Positions 17,540 to 26,831 are shown, counted from the first letter of the stretch. The stretch: DNA of 64,000 nucleotides from Nocardiopsis coralli (GCF_014892575.1 NZ_JADBGI010000002.1:1-64000); one strand, 5' to 3'. Program-made: numbers and translations. Notes: a model not told the origin generated them from the letters alone.

Positions 17540-18406
17540 TCAGCGCCCGGCGGGGCGCGGCCGGTAGGTGTTGACCCGGACCGAGGCGGTGACGGCGACG
17601 GGGTCGGGCAGGGCGGCGACCCGGTCCGCGAGTTCCGCGGGGCTCATGTGGCGGGCGCTGGGCCCCATGCCGACGACGGTGGCGGCGTCGGCGTGGTCGA
17701 GCTGCAGGGTGAAACGCAGCGGTGTGCTCTCCAGCGGTTCGAAGTGGCCGTGCAGGCCGCGCGAGAGGCGTTCGTCCTTGTGCCGGTCGACCTCGAGCAG
17801 GCCGAGGGGTCCGCGGAGTTCGGCCAGGTGGTCGGTGTCGGGGGTGACCACGACGAGCAGCCCGCCGGGGCGCAGGACCCGGTGGAACTCGGCGCCCTCA
17901 CGGGGCGCGAACACGTTGAGCACGGCGTCGGCGGACCCGGTGCGCAGGGGCAGGCCGCGCCAGGTGTCGGCGGTGGCGGCGCCGGCGCGCGGGTGGACCT
18001 TGGCGGCCTTGCGGGCGGCGAACTTGGACACGTCGGTGGTGAGCCCGTGGGCCCCGGGCAGCGCCTCGAGCACGAGGGCGAGGTAGTGGCCGGTACCGCC
18101 GCCCGCGTCGACGACCAGGGGTTGCCCGGGCAGACCGGGCACGTCGAGCGCGCGGGCCAGGGCGTGGCCGATGGGGTCGTAGTGGCCGTGCTGCTGGAAC
18201 CGCAGGCGGTCGGCGACCATCTCCTTGGTGTCGCCGCTGCCGGGCGGGGTGGCGCCGGTCAGCAGGGACGCGTATCCCTCGCGGGCGAGGTCGAAGGTGT
18301 GGGCTCCGGGACAGGACAGTCCGCGGTCGCCGAGGGTGAGGCCGGCGCGGCAGACGGGGCAGGCCAGGGCCTCGAGCACGGGGGCGGGCGGGGTTCTTCT
18401 GGGCAT
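17540..18406 (-). CDS. RlmA-type 23S rRNA (guanine-N1) methyltransferase
   Basis: 288 residues. An N-terminal zinc site, Cys16, Cys19, Cys32 and His36 in CPVCRAG and CPGAHTFDLAREGY, precedes a Rossmann methyltransferase domain with VVDAGGGTGHYL. This is the RlmA layout; in Gram-positives the RlmA(II)/TlrB branch methylates G748 and can give resistance to tylosin-type macrolides. It sits between treY and treZ with short gaps (58 and 43 bp), so it is probably transcribed with them although functionally unrelated. The exact target base cannot be decided from sequence. Confidence 0.88.
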   Translation of the reverse strand: MPRRTPPAPVLEALACPVCRAGLTLGDRGLSCPGAHTFDLAREGYASLLTGATPPGSGDTKEMVADRLRFQQHGHYDPIGHALARALDVPGLPGQPLVVDAGGGTGHYLALVLEALPGAHGLTTDVSKFAARKAAKVHPRAGAATADTWRGLPLRTGSADAVLNVFAPREGAEFHRVLRPGGLLVVVTPDTDHLAELRGPLGLLEVDRHKDERLSRGLHGHFEPLESTPLRFTLQLDHADAATVVGMGPSARHMSPAELADRVAALPDPVAVTASVRVNTYRPRPAGR

Positions 18407-18464
18407 GGCCGGCCCAGCTTATCCGGTGCCCCGGTGTGCGGGCGCTGCTCTGCCCGGTGCCGGC

Positions 18465-20777
18465 TCAGCCCCTGACCAGGACCGCGACGGGGTAGCGGCC
18501 GAGCAGGTCGGCCAGGCGGGGCGCGGTGGCCCCGTCGGCGCGGGTGGGCGGGACGGGCTCGCCGGTGAGGCGGTCGGTCCAGGGGCCCGGTGGCAGGGGC
18601 AGGACGGTCTCGTCCCAGCCCCCGGTGCGTTCCAGGGTCAGGGGCAGGCGGGTGCCCACCACGGCCAGGTCGGGGGTGTGCGCCTCGGGTGAGCTGCGGG
18701 CGAAGGCCAGCGCGTGGCGGGCGGCGGGGCCCTCGGCGTGCAGGGGTGTGTAACCGCGGGGGTCGAGTTCGCGGCGGGTGTGCAGGCAGGTGCGCACCAG
18801 GTGGAGTTTGGCCGCTCCGGTGGTGTCGACCGGGGGCCGCCACCCGGCCTCGAGGCGGTCCAGGAGTTCGGCGCGGGTGCGGTGGTCGACGGGGCGGCGG
18901 TTGTCCGGGTCGACCAGGGACAGGTCCCACAGTTCGGTGCCCTGGTAGAGGTCGGGAACCCCCGGGCCCAGGAGTTGGAGGGCCTTCTGGGTGAGGGAGT
19001 TGCTCCAGCCCGGGCCGCGCACACGCTCGACGAAGGCCTCCACCTCCTCGCGCAGGCCCGTGAGCACGGCGGGGACCCAGTCGCGCACGGCCTGTTCGAA
19101 AGCGTGGTCAGGTTCGGTCCAGGAGGTGCCGAGCCTGGCCTCACGGGCGGCCTTGAGCAGATGTTCGGTCAGGCGTTCCTCCCCGATGGGCCAGGCGCCG
19201 ACGAGGGTCTGCCAACCGAGCAGGTCGAGGGAGGGCTCGGGCAGCGGGTGGGCGGCCGACCAGCGGCGCACGGCGTCGGTGAAGTCGGCGGCGGTCTCGG
19301 ACAGCACGGCCAGGCGGGCGCGCACGTCCTCCGAGCGTTTGGTGTCGTGCGTGGACAGCGTGGTCATGGTGTGGGGGTGGCGGGCCTCGCGCCGGGCGGC
19401 GGCGGTGTGGAACTCCTCCGGGGCCACGGAGAACCGGGCCGGGTCACCGCCGACCTCGTTGAGGGCGATGAACCGGGTGGCGCGGTAGAAGGCGGTGTTC
19501 TCCGTACCCATCGCCACGATCATGCCGGAGGTCTGCTGGATACGCCGGGCGGCCTCCCCCTCGGGGTCGCTGCGTACGTGCTGGTCGAGGGCGGCCAGGG
19601 CGGGGGCCAGGTCGGGGCGGCGTTCCCCGGCCAGGTCGACGGCGCGCAGCCACTCGTCCAGGCCCTCGGGCAGGTAGGTGCGGTAGACGGCGAAGGCGGC
19701 GAGGAGTTCGGCGACCGCCTCCTCCGAGTGCGGGGGCACGAGGGCGGCGATGCGGCGCGTCTCGGCGCGCAACAGGGTGGTGGCGGCGTGCAGGCGGGCC
19801 GTGTGGTCGGTGGCCTCGACGTCGACGGGCACGCCCTCGCCGGTGGCCAGGGCGGTCAGGTCGGACTCGCCGGCCGGGTCGACGAGGACCCCGGTGTGCT
19901 CGCGCAGTGCGTCGTAGCCGGTGGTCCCGGCCACGGGCCAGCTCTGGGGCAGGTCCTCACCGGGCGCGAGGATCTTCTCGACCACGAGCCAGCCCGGGAA
20001 GCGTGCGGTCAAGCGGCGCAGGTAGGCGCCGGGGTCGGAGAGCCCGTCGACGTGGTCCACACGCAGACCGTCGAGCTGGCCGCGTTCGGCCCAGCGCAGG
20101 ATCTCGGCGTGGGAGGCCTCGAAGACCGCCGGGTCCTCCACGCGTACGGCGGCCAGGTCGTCGACGTCGAAGAAGCGCCGGTAGGTGAGTTCGCTGTCAC
20201 CGCGGCGCCAGGAGACCAGGCGGTAGTGCTGGCGCCGGTGCACGGTCTCGATGTCGTCACCGGGTTCGAAGGTTCCTGGCGCCAGGGGGTAGCGCTTCTC
20301 GTGGTAGGCCAGGCACCCGTCGGCGATGGTGAGCGCCTCGTCGGCGTCCTCGCCCAGGACCGGGACGAGCAGCGGCACCGACAGGTCCACGTCGAAGCAG
20401 CGTGCGTAGGGCGAGTCCGGACCCAGGCGCAGCAGGTCCCACCACCAGGGGTTGGCGTCGGGGCGGGCCACCGACACGTGGTTGGGCACGATGTCGGTCA
20501 CCACGTGCAGCCCGCGGGCGTGGGCCTGTTCGGCGAGCTCCTCACGGGCCTCGTCGCCGCCCAGGACCGGAGCGACCCGAGTGGGATCGGCCACGTCGTA
20601 CCCGTGCTGGGAGCCGGGGGCGGCGGTCAGGACCGGTGACAGGTAGAGGGCGCCCACGCCGAGCCGGTCGAGTTGGTCGAGCAGGCCTGCGGCGTCCTGG
20701 AGGGTGAACCCGGGGCCCAGTTGGAGGCGGTAGGTTGACGTCGGCGCGGAGGCCGTGCGGTGGTCGTGAGCGCTCAT
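18465..20777 (-). CDS. treY: Malto-oligosyltrehalose synthase (TreY)
   Basis: 770 residues, GH13. It converts the reducing-end alpha-1,4 bond of maltodextrins to alpha-1,1. Motifs: TSTYRLQLGPGFTLQDA at the N-terminus, VTDIVPNHVS, GLRVDHVDGLSDP, VEKILAPGEDLP and STHDTKRSEDVRARL, all TreY signatures. ATG 20777 is preceded by an in-frame GTG at 20780; neither has a strong ribosome-binding site. It is first in the treY-rlmA-treZ unit. No treX/glgX is visible nearby. Confidence 0.93.
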   Translation of the reverse strand: MSAHDHRTASAPTSTYRLQLGPGFTLQDAAGLLDQLDRLGVGALYLSPVLTAAPGSQHGYDVADPTRVAPVLGGDEAREELAEQAHARGLHVVTDIVPNHVSVARPDANPWWWDLLRLGPDSPYARCFDVDLSVPLLVPVLGEDADEALTIADGCLAYHEKRYPLAPGTFEPGDDIETVHRRQHYRLVSWRRGDSELTYRRFFDVDDLAAVRVEDPAVFEASHAEILRWAERGQLDGLRVDHVDGLSDPGAYLRRLTARFPGWLVVEKILAPGEDLPQSWPVAGTTGYDALREHTGVLVDPAGESDLTALATGEGVPVDVEATDHTARLHAATTLLRAETRRIAALVPPHSEEAVAELLAAFAVYRTYLPEGLDEWLRAVDLAGERRPDLAPALAALDQHVRSDPEGEAARRIQQTSGMIVAMGTENTAFYRATRFIALNEVGGDPARFSVAPEEFHTAAARREARHPHTMTTLSTHDTKRSEDVRARLAVLSETAADFTDAVRRWSAAHPLPEPSLDLLGWQTLVGAWPIGEERLTEHLLKAAREARLGTSWTEPDHAFEQAVRDWVPAVLTGLREEVEAFVERVRGPGWSNSLTQKALQLLGPGVPDLYQGTELWDLSLVDPDNRRPVDHRTRAELLDRLEAGWRPPVDTTGAAKLHLVRTCLHTRRELDPRGYTPLHAEGPAARHALAFARSSPEAHTPDLAVVGTRLPLTLERTGGWDETVLPLPPGPWTDRLTGEPVPPTRADGATAPRLADLLGRYPVAVLVRG

Positions 20778-20906
20778 CACGCCCAGGGCCGTGCCCGCGC
20801 GTTCGGCGTGTCATGCACACACCCGCGCCCCGGTGAGCTCCATGCCACACGGGGGCGTCTTGGGGGTGCTGGGGCGCTGATGATTGAATTCTCGACGGTG
20901 TTCCGT

Positions 20907-20923
20907 CACCTGCAAGGACACCT
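20907..20923 (+). promoter_or_regulatory. Weak PHO-box-like repeats upstream of pstS
   Basis: CACCT occurs at 20907-20911 and 20919-20923 within GTTCCGTCACC...ACACCTCACC, vaguely like PhoP direct repeats of Streptomyces (11-bp units), but the spacing is 12 bp. pstS genes are normally PhoP-controlled; the sequence match alone is poor. Confidence 0.2.
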
Positions 20924-20949
20924 CACCGACGAAGGGGATAGAAGCAGTC

Positions 20950-22095
20950 GTGCTCCCGTCCAAGAAGCGCTCGCGCGCGCACAGGCGCGGCGTCCACCAG
21001 GGTGCGGCCGCGGCCGCACTGGCAGGGCTGCTGCTGGCGACCACCGCCTGCGGCAGCGACAACGCGGTGCCCCAGGGTGCGGCCCCGGAGGTCCCCGACG
21101 ACCTGGAGTGCTTCTCCGGGAACCTGGCAGGTTCGGGTTCCAGCGCCCAGGAGAACGCCATGGCGACCTGGATCGCCGGCTACCAGGCCGCCTGCGAGGA
21201 CGCGCAGATCTACTACGACTCGATCGGTTCCGGCGGGGGCCGGAGCCAGTTCATCGACGGTTCGGTGGCCTTCGCGGGCACCGACACGGCGATGGAGCCG
21301 GAGGAGAACGAAGAGGCCCTGGAGCGGTGTGACGGTTCCGACACCGTGAACCTGCCCGCCTACATCGTGGCGGTCGGCGTGGTCTTCAACATCGAGGGCG
21401 TGGACGACCTGAACCTGCGCCCGGACACGATCGCGAAGATCTTCGACCAGGAGATCACCCACTGGGACGACCCGGAGATCGTCGCGGACAACCCCGACGC
21501 CGACCTCCCGAACCTGGAGATCACCCAGGTCAGCCGGGCCGACGAGTCCGGGACCACGGAGAACTTCACCCACTACCTGTCCGAGGCCGCCCCGGACGCC
21601 TGGGAGCACGAGCCCAGCGGCCAGTGGCCGGGCGAGCCGCAGGAGTCGGCGCAGGGCAACAGCGGTGTGGCCGACACGGTCTCGCGCGCCGACGGTTCCA
21701 TCGGCTACCTGGAGATGTCGCACCTGCACGGCCTGGACACCGCCTCGATCGGGGTCGGTGACGAGTTCGTCGACATCAGCCCGGAGGGCGCGGCCCAGGT
21801 GGTCGGCGACTCCCCGCGCCGCGAGGACAACGCCAACGAGTACGACCTGGGTCTGGAGCTGGACTACGGCACGACCGAGCAGGGCGCCTACCCGATCGTG
21901 CTGGTCAGCTACGAGACGGCCTGCCTGGAGTACCCCGACCAGCAGGAGGCCGAGCAGGTCAAGGCGTTCCTGCAGTACGTGGTGAGCGAGGAGGGCCAGC
22001 AGGAGGCCTCCGAGGAGACCGACTCCTCCCCGGTCAACGACGCGCTGCGCGAGGACCTGATGGAGTCGATCGGGGCGATCAGCGGCCAGAGCTGA
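20950..22095 (+). CDS. pstS: Phosphate ABC transporter substrate-binding lipoprotein PstS
   Basis: About 381 residues. GTG 20950 gives a basic leader (KKRSRAHRR), a hydrophobic core and lipobox-like LATTAC. The mature part has the PstS phosphate-binding segments LAGSGSSAQENAM, SIGSGGGRSQFIDGSVAFAGTDT and SRADESGTTENFTHYL. Most PstS genes are followed by pstCAB; here a strong terminator and a divergently oriented glycosyltransferase gene follow, so this is a stand-alone copy. Confidence 0.9.
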   Translation: MLPSKKRSRAHRRGVHQGAAAAALAGLLLATTACGSDNAVPQGAAPEVPDDLECFSGNLAGSGSSAQENAMATWIAGYQAACEDAQIYYDSIGSGGGRSQFIDGSVAFAGTDTAMEPEENEEALERCDGSDTVNLPAYIVAVGVVFNIEGVDDLNLRPDTIAKIFDQEITHWDDPEIVADNPDADLPNLEITQVSRADESGTTENFTHYLSEAAPDAWEHEPSGQWPGEPQESAQGNSGVADTVSRADGSIGYLEMSHLHGLDTASIGVGDEFVDISPEGAAQVVGDSPRREDNANEYDLGLELDYGTTEQGAYPIVLVSYETACLEYPDQQEAEQVKAFLQYVVSEEGQQEASEETDSSPVNDALREDLMESIGAISGQS

Positions 22096-22130
22096 TCGCT
22101 GCGGCGGCCCCGGACGGGGACTGCGTGAGG

Positions 22131-22161
22131 AAGGGGGCGTGCCCGGCGGGCACGCCCCCTT
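22131..22161. terminator. Strong hairpin between pstS and the convergent glycosyltransferase gene
   Basis: Perfect 14-bp inverted repeat AAGGGGGCGTGCCC / GGGCACGCCCCCTT with a three-base loop, followed by CTGTGTGT. It can serve both strands. Confidence 0.9.
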
Positions 22162-22180
22162 CTGTGTGTCCGTGGTGCCG

Positions 22181-23941
22181 TCACCGGCCGCCCGTGTCCC
22201 GGCCGTCGGTGCGGCCTCCCCCGTGGGCCTCGCGGATGCGCTGCCAGCACTCGCCGATCCAGGCGCCCAGGCGGCGCAGGAACGGGGTGCGGGGCGGGGT
22301 TCCGTGCTCGTCCGGGCCGGCGCGGCCCTCCTCCTCGGGCGGTTCGTGGTCGAGCCCGCCGGGGCCGCCGTCGCCTTCTTCCCCGAACCCGTCGAACGGA
22401 TCGTGGCCGTCCTGGTCGCGGTCGCCGTTCTCGGTCCGGGACTCGGGCGAGCGGCGCGGCAGGGGCGGGACGGCGCGGTACAGCGACAGGTCGGTGAGGG
22501 TCTCCTCCCCCGCGTGGATGCGGTACCGCCCGTGCAGGGCGGAGACGACCTCGCCGACGTCCTCGCCCTCCTCGCGCACACGCAGGGCGCGGGCCAGCGC
22601 GCGGGTGCGCCACAGGCGCACGCCGGGGCCGGTGGTGGCGGTGGTGGCGGGGAAGAGTTCGGTGAGGCCGGCGCGGGAGCGTTCGGCACCGGCGAGCAGG
22701 CGGGAGAGCGCGACCTGGCCCATGCCCCAGGCGACGGGGACCTCCAGCAGGAACGGTGCGGGAAAGGCGGTGCGCGGGGTGGCCGAGGCGAAGGCGATCC
22801 GGGGTTCGCGCAGGTAGTTGGCCTGGATGAGGCGGAGTCCGAGGCCGAGCTCGTCGAGTTCGCGGTCCTCGGCGGTGAGGCTCTCCCAGTCGGCGACGAG
22901 GGTGATGAGCAGGTCGGTCTCGGCGCTGTCCAGGAGCCGGTCCACGCACCCGCGCACCAGGTCGTAGGGGGCGCCGGCGATGTCGACGACGGCGTGCACG
23001 AGGGGGACGCGGCGCCGGTCGTCGGGCACACGTTCGCGGTAGGTGTGCGGGTGCGGCATGAGTTCGGCCAGGACCTTGGTGCGGAAGCGCTCGGAGGGCA
23101 GGCGGGTGCGGAAGGTCTCGCCTGGGCCGGTGTGCCAGGCGGTGGCGGCGCGTTCGGGGAGCATGACGGCCCCGGCCTGCCAGAGGCGGTAGGCGAACTC
23201 GGTGTCCTGCCCGAGGTCGAGCTCGGGGTCCACTCCCCCGGCGACCTCGTACAGGCCGCGACGCAGGCCCGCGGCGGCGCCGACGTAGGCGTGGAAGCCC
23301 AGGTGGTCGGCCTCGCGGAGATCGTCGGTGTCGGCGAGGCGGCGTTCGACCCAGGCGTGGTGACGGCCGTCGTCGAGGGTGCGGTGCAGGGTTCCGGACC
23401 GCAGGAGGCCGCTCAGGGTGTCGGGGTCGTCGGGGGTGTGGCCGGCGAAGCGGACGCGGCCGAGGGTGACGCACTCGGGGTGGACGTGGTGCCAGCGGGC
23501 CTGGGCCTCGACGAAGCGCGGGTCGGCGATCATGTCGGCGTCCATCCACAGGAGGATCTCGCCGGTGCTGGTGTGGGCCCCGTAGGCGCGGGCGTACCCG
23601 GCACCGTGGCCGCCGTCGGGGGTGCGCACCAGGCGGGTGTTGGCGGGCCGGGTGTGGGGCAGGCGCAGCGCCGGGACGGAGTGGTCGTCGACCACGACGG
23701 CCTCGATGAGGTCGTCGGGGTAGGTCTGGGCGGCCAGGGAGGCCAGCGCGAGGTCGAGGCGGTGCTGGCCTCCGTGGGCGGGCAGCACGACGCTGACCGG
23801 CAGGCGTGGTGTCCAGCTCCCGAGGGCGGGTGGGGTCAGTGCTCCCCAGTCGTTGCCGAGCACGCGGGTGGTGACCCGCTCGACCCGTCCGCGGCGGGAG
23901 ACCCCGTCGACTTGAGACCCTACGTACTTATTGAGTGACAC
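22181..23941 (-). CDS. Family 2 glycosyltransferase
   Basis: 586 residues. The GT-A domain begins at VSVVLPAHGGQHRLDLALASL, with the nucleotide-binding VVVDDHS and a DxD-like metal site in LLWMDADMIAD, then DLGQDTEFAYRLWQAG typical of GT2. A second, unassigned region (about 310-490) and an acidic, Gly/Asp-rich C-terminal segment follow. No membrane spans are evident. GTG 23941 is chosen because a TATAGT hexamer ends six bases before it, which suggests a leaderless mRNA. Acceptor and sugar are unknown. Confidence 0.82.
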   Translation of the reverse strand: MSLNKYVGSQVDGVSRRGRVERVTTRVLGNDWGALTPPALGSWTPRLPVSVVLPAHGGQHRLDLALASLAAQTYPDDLIEAVVVDDHSVPALRLPHTRPANTRLVRTPDGGHGAGYARAYGAHTSTGEILLWMDADMIADPRFVEAQARWHHVHPECVTLGRVRFAGHTPDDPDTLSGLLRSGTLHRTLDDGRHHAWVERRLADTDDLREADHLGFHAYVGAAAGLRRGLYEVAGGVDPELDLGQDTEFAYRLWQAGAVMLPERAATAWHTGPGETFRTRLPSERFRTKVLAELMPHPHTYRERVPDDRRRVPLVHAVVDIAGAPYDLVRGCVDRLLDSAETDLLITLVADWESLTAEDRELDELGLGLRLIQANYLREPRIAFASATPRTAFPAPFLLEVPVAWGMGQVALSRLLAGAERSRAGLTELFPATTATTGPGVRLWRTRALARALRVREEGEDVGEVVSALHGRYRIHAGEETLTDLSLYRAVPPLPRRSPESRTENGDRDQDGHDPFDGFGEEGDGGPGGLDHEPPEEEGRAGPDEHGTPPRTPFLRRLGAWIGECWQRIREAHGGGRTDGRDTGGR

Positions 23942-24329
23942 AGAGTAACTATAGCCGTCTTCGCCCGGACCGGACGGTGATGCACGGCCAGGTGTGGCGC
24001 GCATGCGCCGCAGAGCCGGCACAGCCACCACCCGACGCCCCGGGGCGCGACGAGAACGTGCATGAGATGGGGCACCTGCCCCGCTCCCACCGCGGAGCAC
24101 TGCAGCCGGACGCCAGCCGCGCCACGGCAGCGCAGCCCCGGCACACCCCTGCCCGGCCCCGGAAGAACGGAGGTGGGGCGCCGGCGGACAGGGCAAAGAC
24201 CATCGCCCGGACAGCGAGTCGAGCGCGGCCACATCGGGTAGCCGGGCACCCAAGCCCTCCGGTGGTAAGGCCGAACACACCGGAGGACACCGGAGACGAC
24301 GCCCCGCACACCCCGGAAAGGTTGCACCC
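23942..24329. other. Divergent promoter region, glycosyltransferase and formate dehydrogenase
   Basis: 388 bp without a gene. The TATAGT hexamer for the minus-strand gene lies at its left end and a GGAAAGG ribosome-binding site for formate dehydrogenase at its right end. I see no other recognisable element. Confidence 0.5.
23948..23953 (-). promoter_or_regulatory. -10 hexamer TATAGT for the glycosyltransferase gene
   Basis: TATAGT on the minus strand, six bases before GTG 23941. This is close to the TATAAT consensus and is the strongest -10 element noticed in the window. Confidence 0.55.
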
Positions 24330-25490
24330 ATGGCGAAGATTCTCTGCGTCCTGTTCAACGACCCCGTCGACGGCCACCCGCGCCGTTACGCCCGCGAGGA
24401 CATCCCCACCATCGACCGGTACCCCGACGGCCAGGGAGCCCCGGACCCCAGCACGATCGACTTCACCCCCGGTGAGCTGCTCGGCAGCGTGTCCGGCGAA
24501 CTGGGTCTGCGCCGGTTCCTGGAGGAGAACGGCCACACGCTCGTGGTGACCTCGGACAAGGACGGGCCCGACTCGGAGTTCGAACGCGAGCTCCCCGACG
24601 CCGACGTCGTGATCTCCCAACCCTTCTGGCCCGCCTACCTGTCCGCCGAACGGCTCGAGAAGGCGGAGCGGCTGCAATTGGCCGTCACGGCCGGCATCGG
24701 TTCGGACCACGTGGACCTCGACGCCGCCAGGGAGAAGGGGGTCACGGTCGCCGAGATCACTTACTCCAACAGCATCAGCGTCGCCGAGCACGCGGTGATG
24801 CAGATCCTGTCCCTGGTCCGCAACTACATCCCCTCACACCGGTGGGTCACCGACGAGGCGGGCTGGAACATCGCCGACTCGACCGAGCGGGCCTACGACC
24901 TGGAGGGCATGTCGGTCGGTGTCATCGCGGCCGGCCGCATCGGACTGGCGGTCCTGCGCCGCCTGCACTCCTTCGACCTCGACCTGCACTACACCGACCC
25001 CCAGCGGCTGCCCCGCGAGGTCGAGGAGGAGCTCGGCCTGACCTACCATCCCGACGCCGAGTCGCTCGCCACGAGCGTCGACGCGGTGTCGATCCACGCG
25101 CCCCTGCACGCCGGGACCGAAGGGCTCTTCGACGAAGAACTCATCGGGCGGATGAAGCGCGGCGCCTACATCGTCAACACCGCCCGGGCACGGATCTGCG
25201 ACCGTGACGCGGTCGTGCGCGCCTTGGAGAGCGGACAACTCGCAGGGTACGCGGGCGACGTCTGGTACCCGCAGCCGCCGGAGAGCGACCACCCGTGGCG
25301 CTCGATGCCCCACCAGGGAATGACGCCCCACGTGTCCGGGGCGACCCTGTCGGCACAGGCGCGTTACGCGGCCGGCACCCGGGAGATCCTGGAGAACTGG
25401 CTGGACCGCGAGCCCATCCGCGACGAGTACCTGATCGTCGAGGCGGGCCGGCTCTCCGGCGCCTACGGCACCGGCGGGGCCAGGGCCTGA
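24330..25490 (+). CDS. fdh: NAD-dependent formate dehydrogenase
   Basis: 386 residues, D-2-hydroxyacid dehydrogenase superfamily; oxidises formate to CO2 with NAD+. The N-terminus MAKILCVLFNDPVDG and the segments AVTAGIGSDHVDLDAA, TYSNSISVAEHAVMQILSL, the NAD-binding GVIAAGRIGLAVLRRL and the catalytic-His segment PHVSGATLSAQARYAAG closely resemble metal-free FDH of methylotrophs such as Pseudomonas sp. 101. GGAAAGG precedes ATG 24330. It is monocistronic, with a terminator after it; no C1-assimilation genes are adjacent, so detoxification or NADH supply is as likely as C1 growth. Confidence 0.93.
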   Translation: MAKILCVLFNDPVDGHPRRYAREDIPTIDRYPDGQGAPDPSTIDFTPGELLGSVSGELGLRRFLEENGHTLVVTSDKDGPDSEFERELPDADVVISQPFWPAYLSAERLEKAERLQLAVTAGIGSDHVDLDAAREKGVTVAEITYSNSISVAEHAVMQILSLVRNYIPSHRWVTDEAGWNIADSTERAYDLEGMSVGVIAAGRIGLAVLRRLHSFDLDLHYTDPQRLPREVEEELGLTYHPDAESLATSVDAVSIHAPLHAGTEGLFDEELIGRMKRGAYIVNTARARICDRDAVVRALESGQLAGYAGDVWYPQPPESDHPWRSMPHQGMTPHVSGATLSAQARYAAGTREILENWLDREPIRDEYLIVEAGRLSGAYGTGGARA

Positions 25491-25512
25491 TCCCGCCTCC
25501 CGGGAACGGCGC

Positions 25513-25543
25513 GGGGCGCGCCGCACGGTGTGCGACGCGCCCC
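25513..25543. terminator. Bidirectional hairpin after formate dehydrogenase
   Basis: GGGGCGCG pairs with CGCGCCCC, and CGCAC with GTGCG inside, with one mismatched position and a three-base loop. It lies between convergent genes. Confidence 0.75.
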
Positions 25544-25574
25544 CGGGGTCCGGTCCGGCCACGCGGGCCGGTCC

Positions 25575-25748
25575 TCAACCGCGGGTGTCGGAGCCCTCGC
25601 GCAGCATGCGCACGCCGAGGTAGACCACCCCGACGACCAGGCCGATCATGACGACCCACACGAGCAGGCCGATGATCACCGACAACAGCCAGAAGAAGGC
25701 GATGACGGCGGCCACACCCGCGCCGACCTTCAGCAGTACTCGTCCCAT
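25575..25748 (-). CDS. Small membrane protein, 57 residues
   Basis: The minus strand from ATG 25748 encodes a basic start (MGRVLLK), about 40 hydrophobic residues forming two membrane spans (VGAGVAAVIAFFWLLSVIIG and LLVWVVMIGLVVGVVYLG) and a charged tail RMLREGSDTRG. Nearly all codons end in G or C. A TATTCT hexamer seven bases upstream suggests a leaderless transcript. Function unknown. Confidence 0.75.
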   Translation of the reverse strand: MGRVLLKVGAGVAAVIAFFWLLSVIIGLLVWVVMIGLVVGVVYLGVRMLREGSDTRG

Positions 25749-25755
25749 AACGGGA

Positions 25756-25761
25756 AGAATA
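25756..25761 (-). promoter_or_regulatory. -10 hexamer TATTCT for the small membrane protein
   Basis: TATTCT on the minus strand, seven bases before ATG 25748, with no Shine-Dalgarno motif. Confidence 0.45.
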
Positions 25762-25793
25762 CGTGCCCGTGGCCGGATGTGGACACCCCCGGG

Positions 25794-26831
25794 TCAGCCC
25801 ACGCGCACGGCCGTGGTGAAGACGCCGTCCCAGTAGTCGGCGAGGGCGACCTCCTCCAACGGCTTGGAGGGGTTGGAGCCGTGGATCATCTGCCCGTTGC
25901 CGGAGTAGATGCCCACGTGGCTGGGCGAGGCGGCGTCGTAGAAGAAGAGCAGGTCGCCGGGCTCGACCTCGTCGCGTGAGATCTGGGTTCCGGCGTTGAC
26001 CTGGTCGAAGGTGGTCCGCGGCAGGTCCACGCCGGCCTGCGACCAGGCGGCCTGGGTCAGACCCGAGCAGTCGTAGCCGTCGGGCCCGGTGCCACCCCAC
26101 ACGTAGGGCTTGCCGATCTGGTCGCGGGCGAAGTCCAGGACGGCCTGCACGTCACCGGAGGCGGCCGCCTCGGCACCCCCGCCTCCGCCGCCCCCGGTGG
26201 GCGAGGCGGAGGACGTCGGGTCGACCCCGCCCAGGCTCTCCAGCACCTCCTCCTGCTCCTCGAGCGCCTCCTCGCCCTGCTCGAAGGAGGTCTCGGCCTC
26301 CTGCAGGGACTCGGCGGCGCGGTCCTCGGCCTCGGTGGCCTGGGCGAGCAGGCGCTCGGAGCGGTCGAGCTCGTCGACGTAGTCCGAGAGCACCGCCTCC
26401 TGGCCCACGGACAGGAAGTCGAGGTCGGCGATGTTCTGCAGTGCCTGGTCGGGCGAGCTGTCGAAGAGCACGCCGGGCAGGCTGTGGGTGGTGCCGGTGT
26501 AGGCGCTCTGTGCGATGAGCGAGACCTGGCCCGACATCTCCTGGAGGGATTCCTCGGCCTCCTCCACACGGTCCTCGAGGTCGGCCACCTCGGCCTCGGC
26601 GGCCTCGTGGTCCTCCTGCGCCCGGTTGTAGGCCTCGTTGAGCGTGGAGAGCTCCTCCTGGAGCTGCTCGTAGCGTTCCCTGGCCTCTTCCTCGGTCTGG
26701 TCGGCCAGGGCGACCCCGGAGGAGAGCAGGACCGTACCCAGGGCCAGGGTTCCGACGGTGGCGAAACGGCGGCTCGCGCTGGAACCGGTCTCGGGGTTGC
26801 GAGTCAAGGGACCGCTGCCTTTCTCCCACAT
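25794..26831 (-). CDS. Secreted NlpC/P60 peptidoglycan hydrolase with coiled coil
   Basis: Up to 345 residues. A signal peptide (FATVGTLALGTVLLSSGVALA) precedes a long acidic coiled coil (about 45-230), a Gly/Ser/Ala linker and a C-terminal NlpC/P60 domain with catalytic Cys in YDCSGLTQAAW and His in PSHVGIYSGNGQMIHG. This is the RipA/CwlO-like layout; such enzymes cleave peptide stems and are often activated by FtsEX. ATG 26831 lies inside a predicted stem. TTG 26807, with GAGAAAGG upstream, is a plausible alternative start giving 337 residues and the same signal peptide. Confidence 0.9.
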   Translation of the reverse strand: MWEKGSGPLTRNPETGSSASRRFATVGTLALGTVLLSSGVALADQTEEEARERYEQLQEELSTLNEAYNRAQEDHEAAEAEVADLEDRVEEAEESLQEMSGQVSLIAQSAYTGTTHSLPGVLFDSSPDQALQNIADLDFLSVGQEAVLSDYVDELDRSERLLAQATEAEDRAAESLQEAETSFEQGEEALEEQEEVLESLGGVDPTSSASPTGGGGGGGAEAAASGDVQAVLDFARDQIGKPYVWGGTGPDGYDCSGLTQAAWSQAGVDLPRTTFDQVNAGTQISRDEVEPGDLLFFYDAASPSHVGIYSGNGQMIHGSNPSKPLEEVALADYWDGVFTTAVRVG

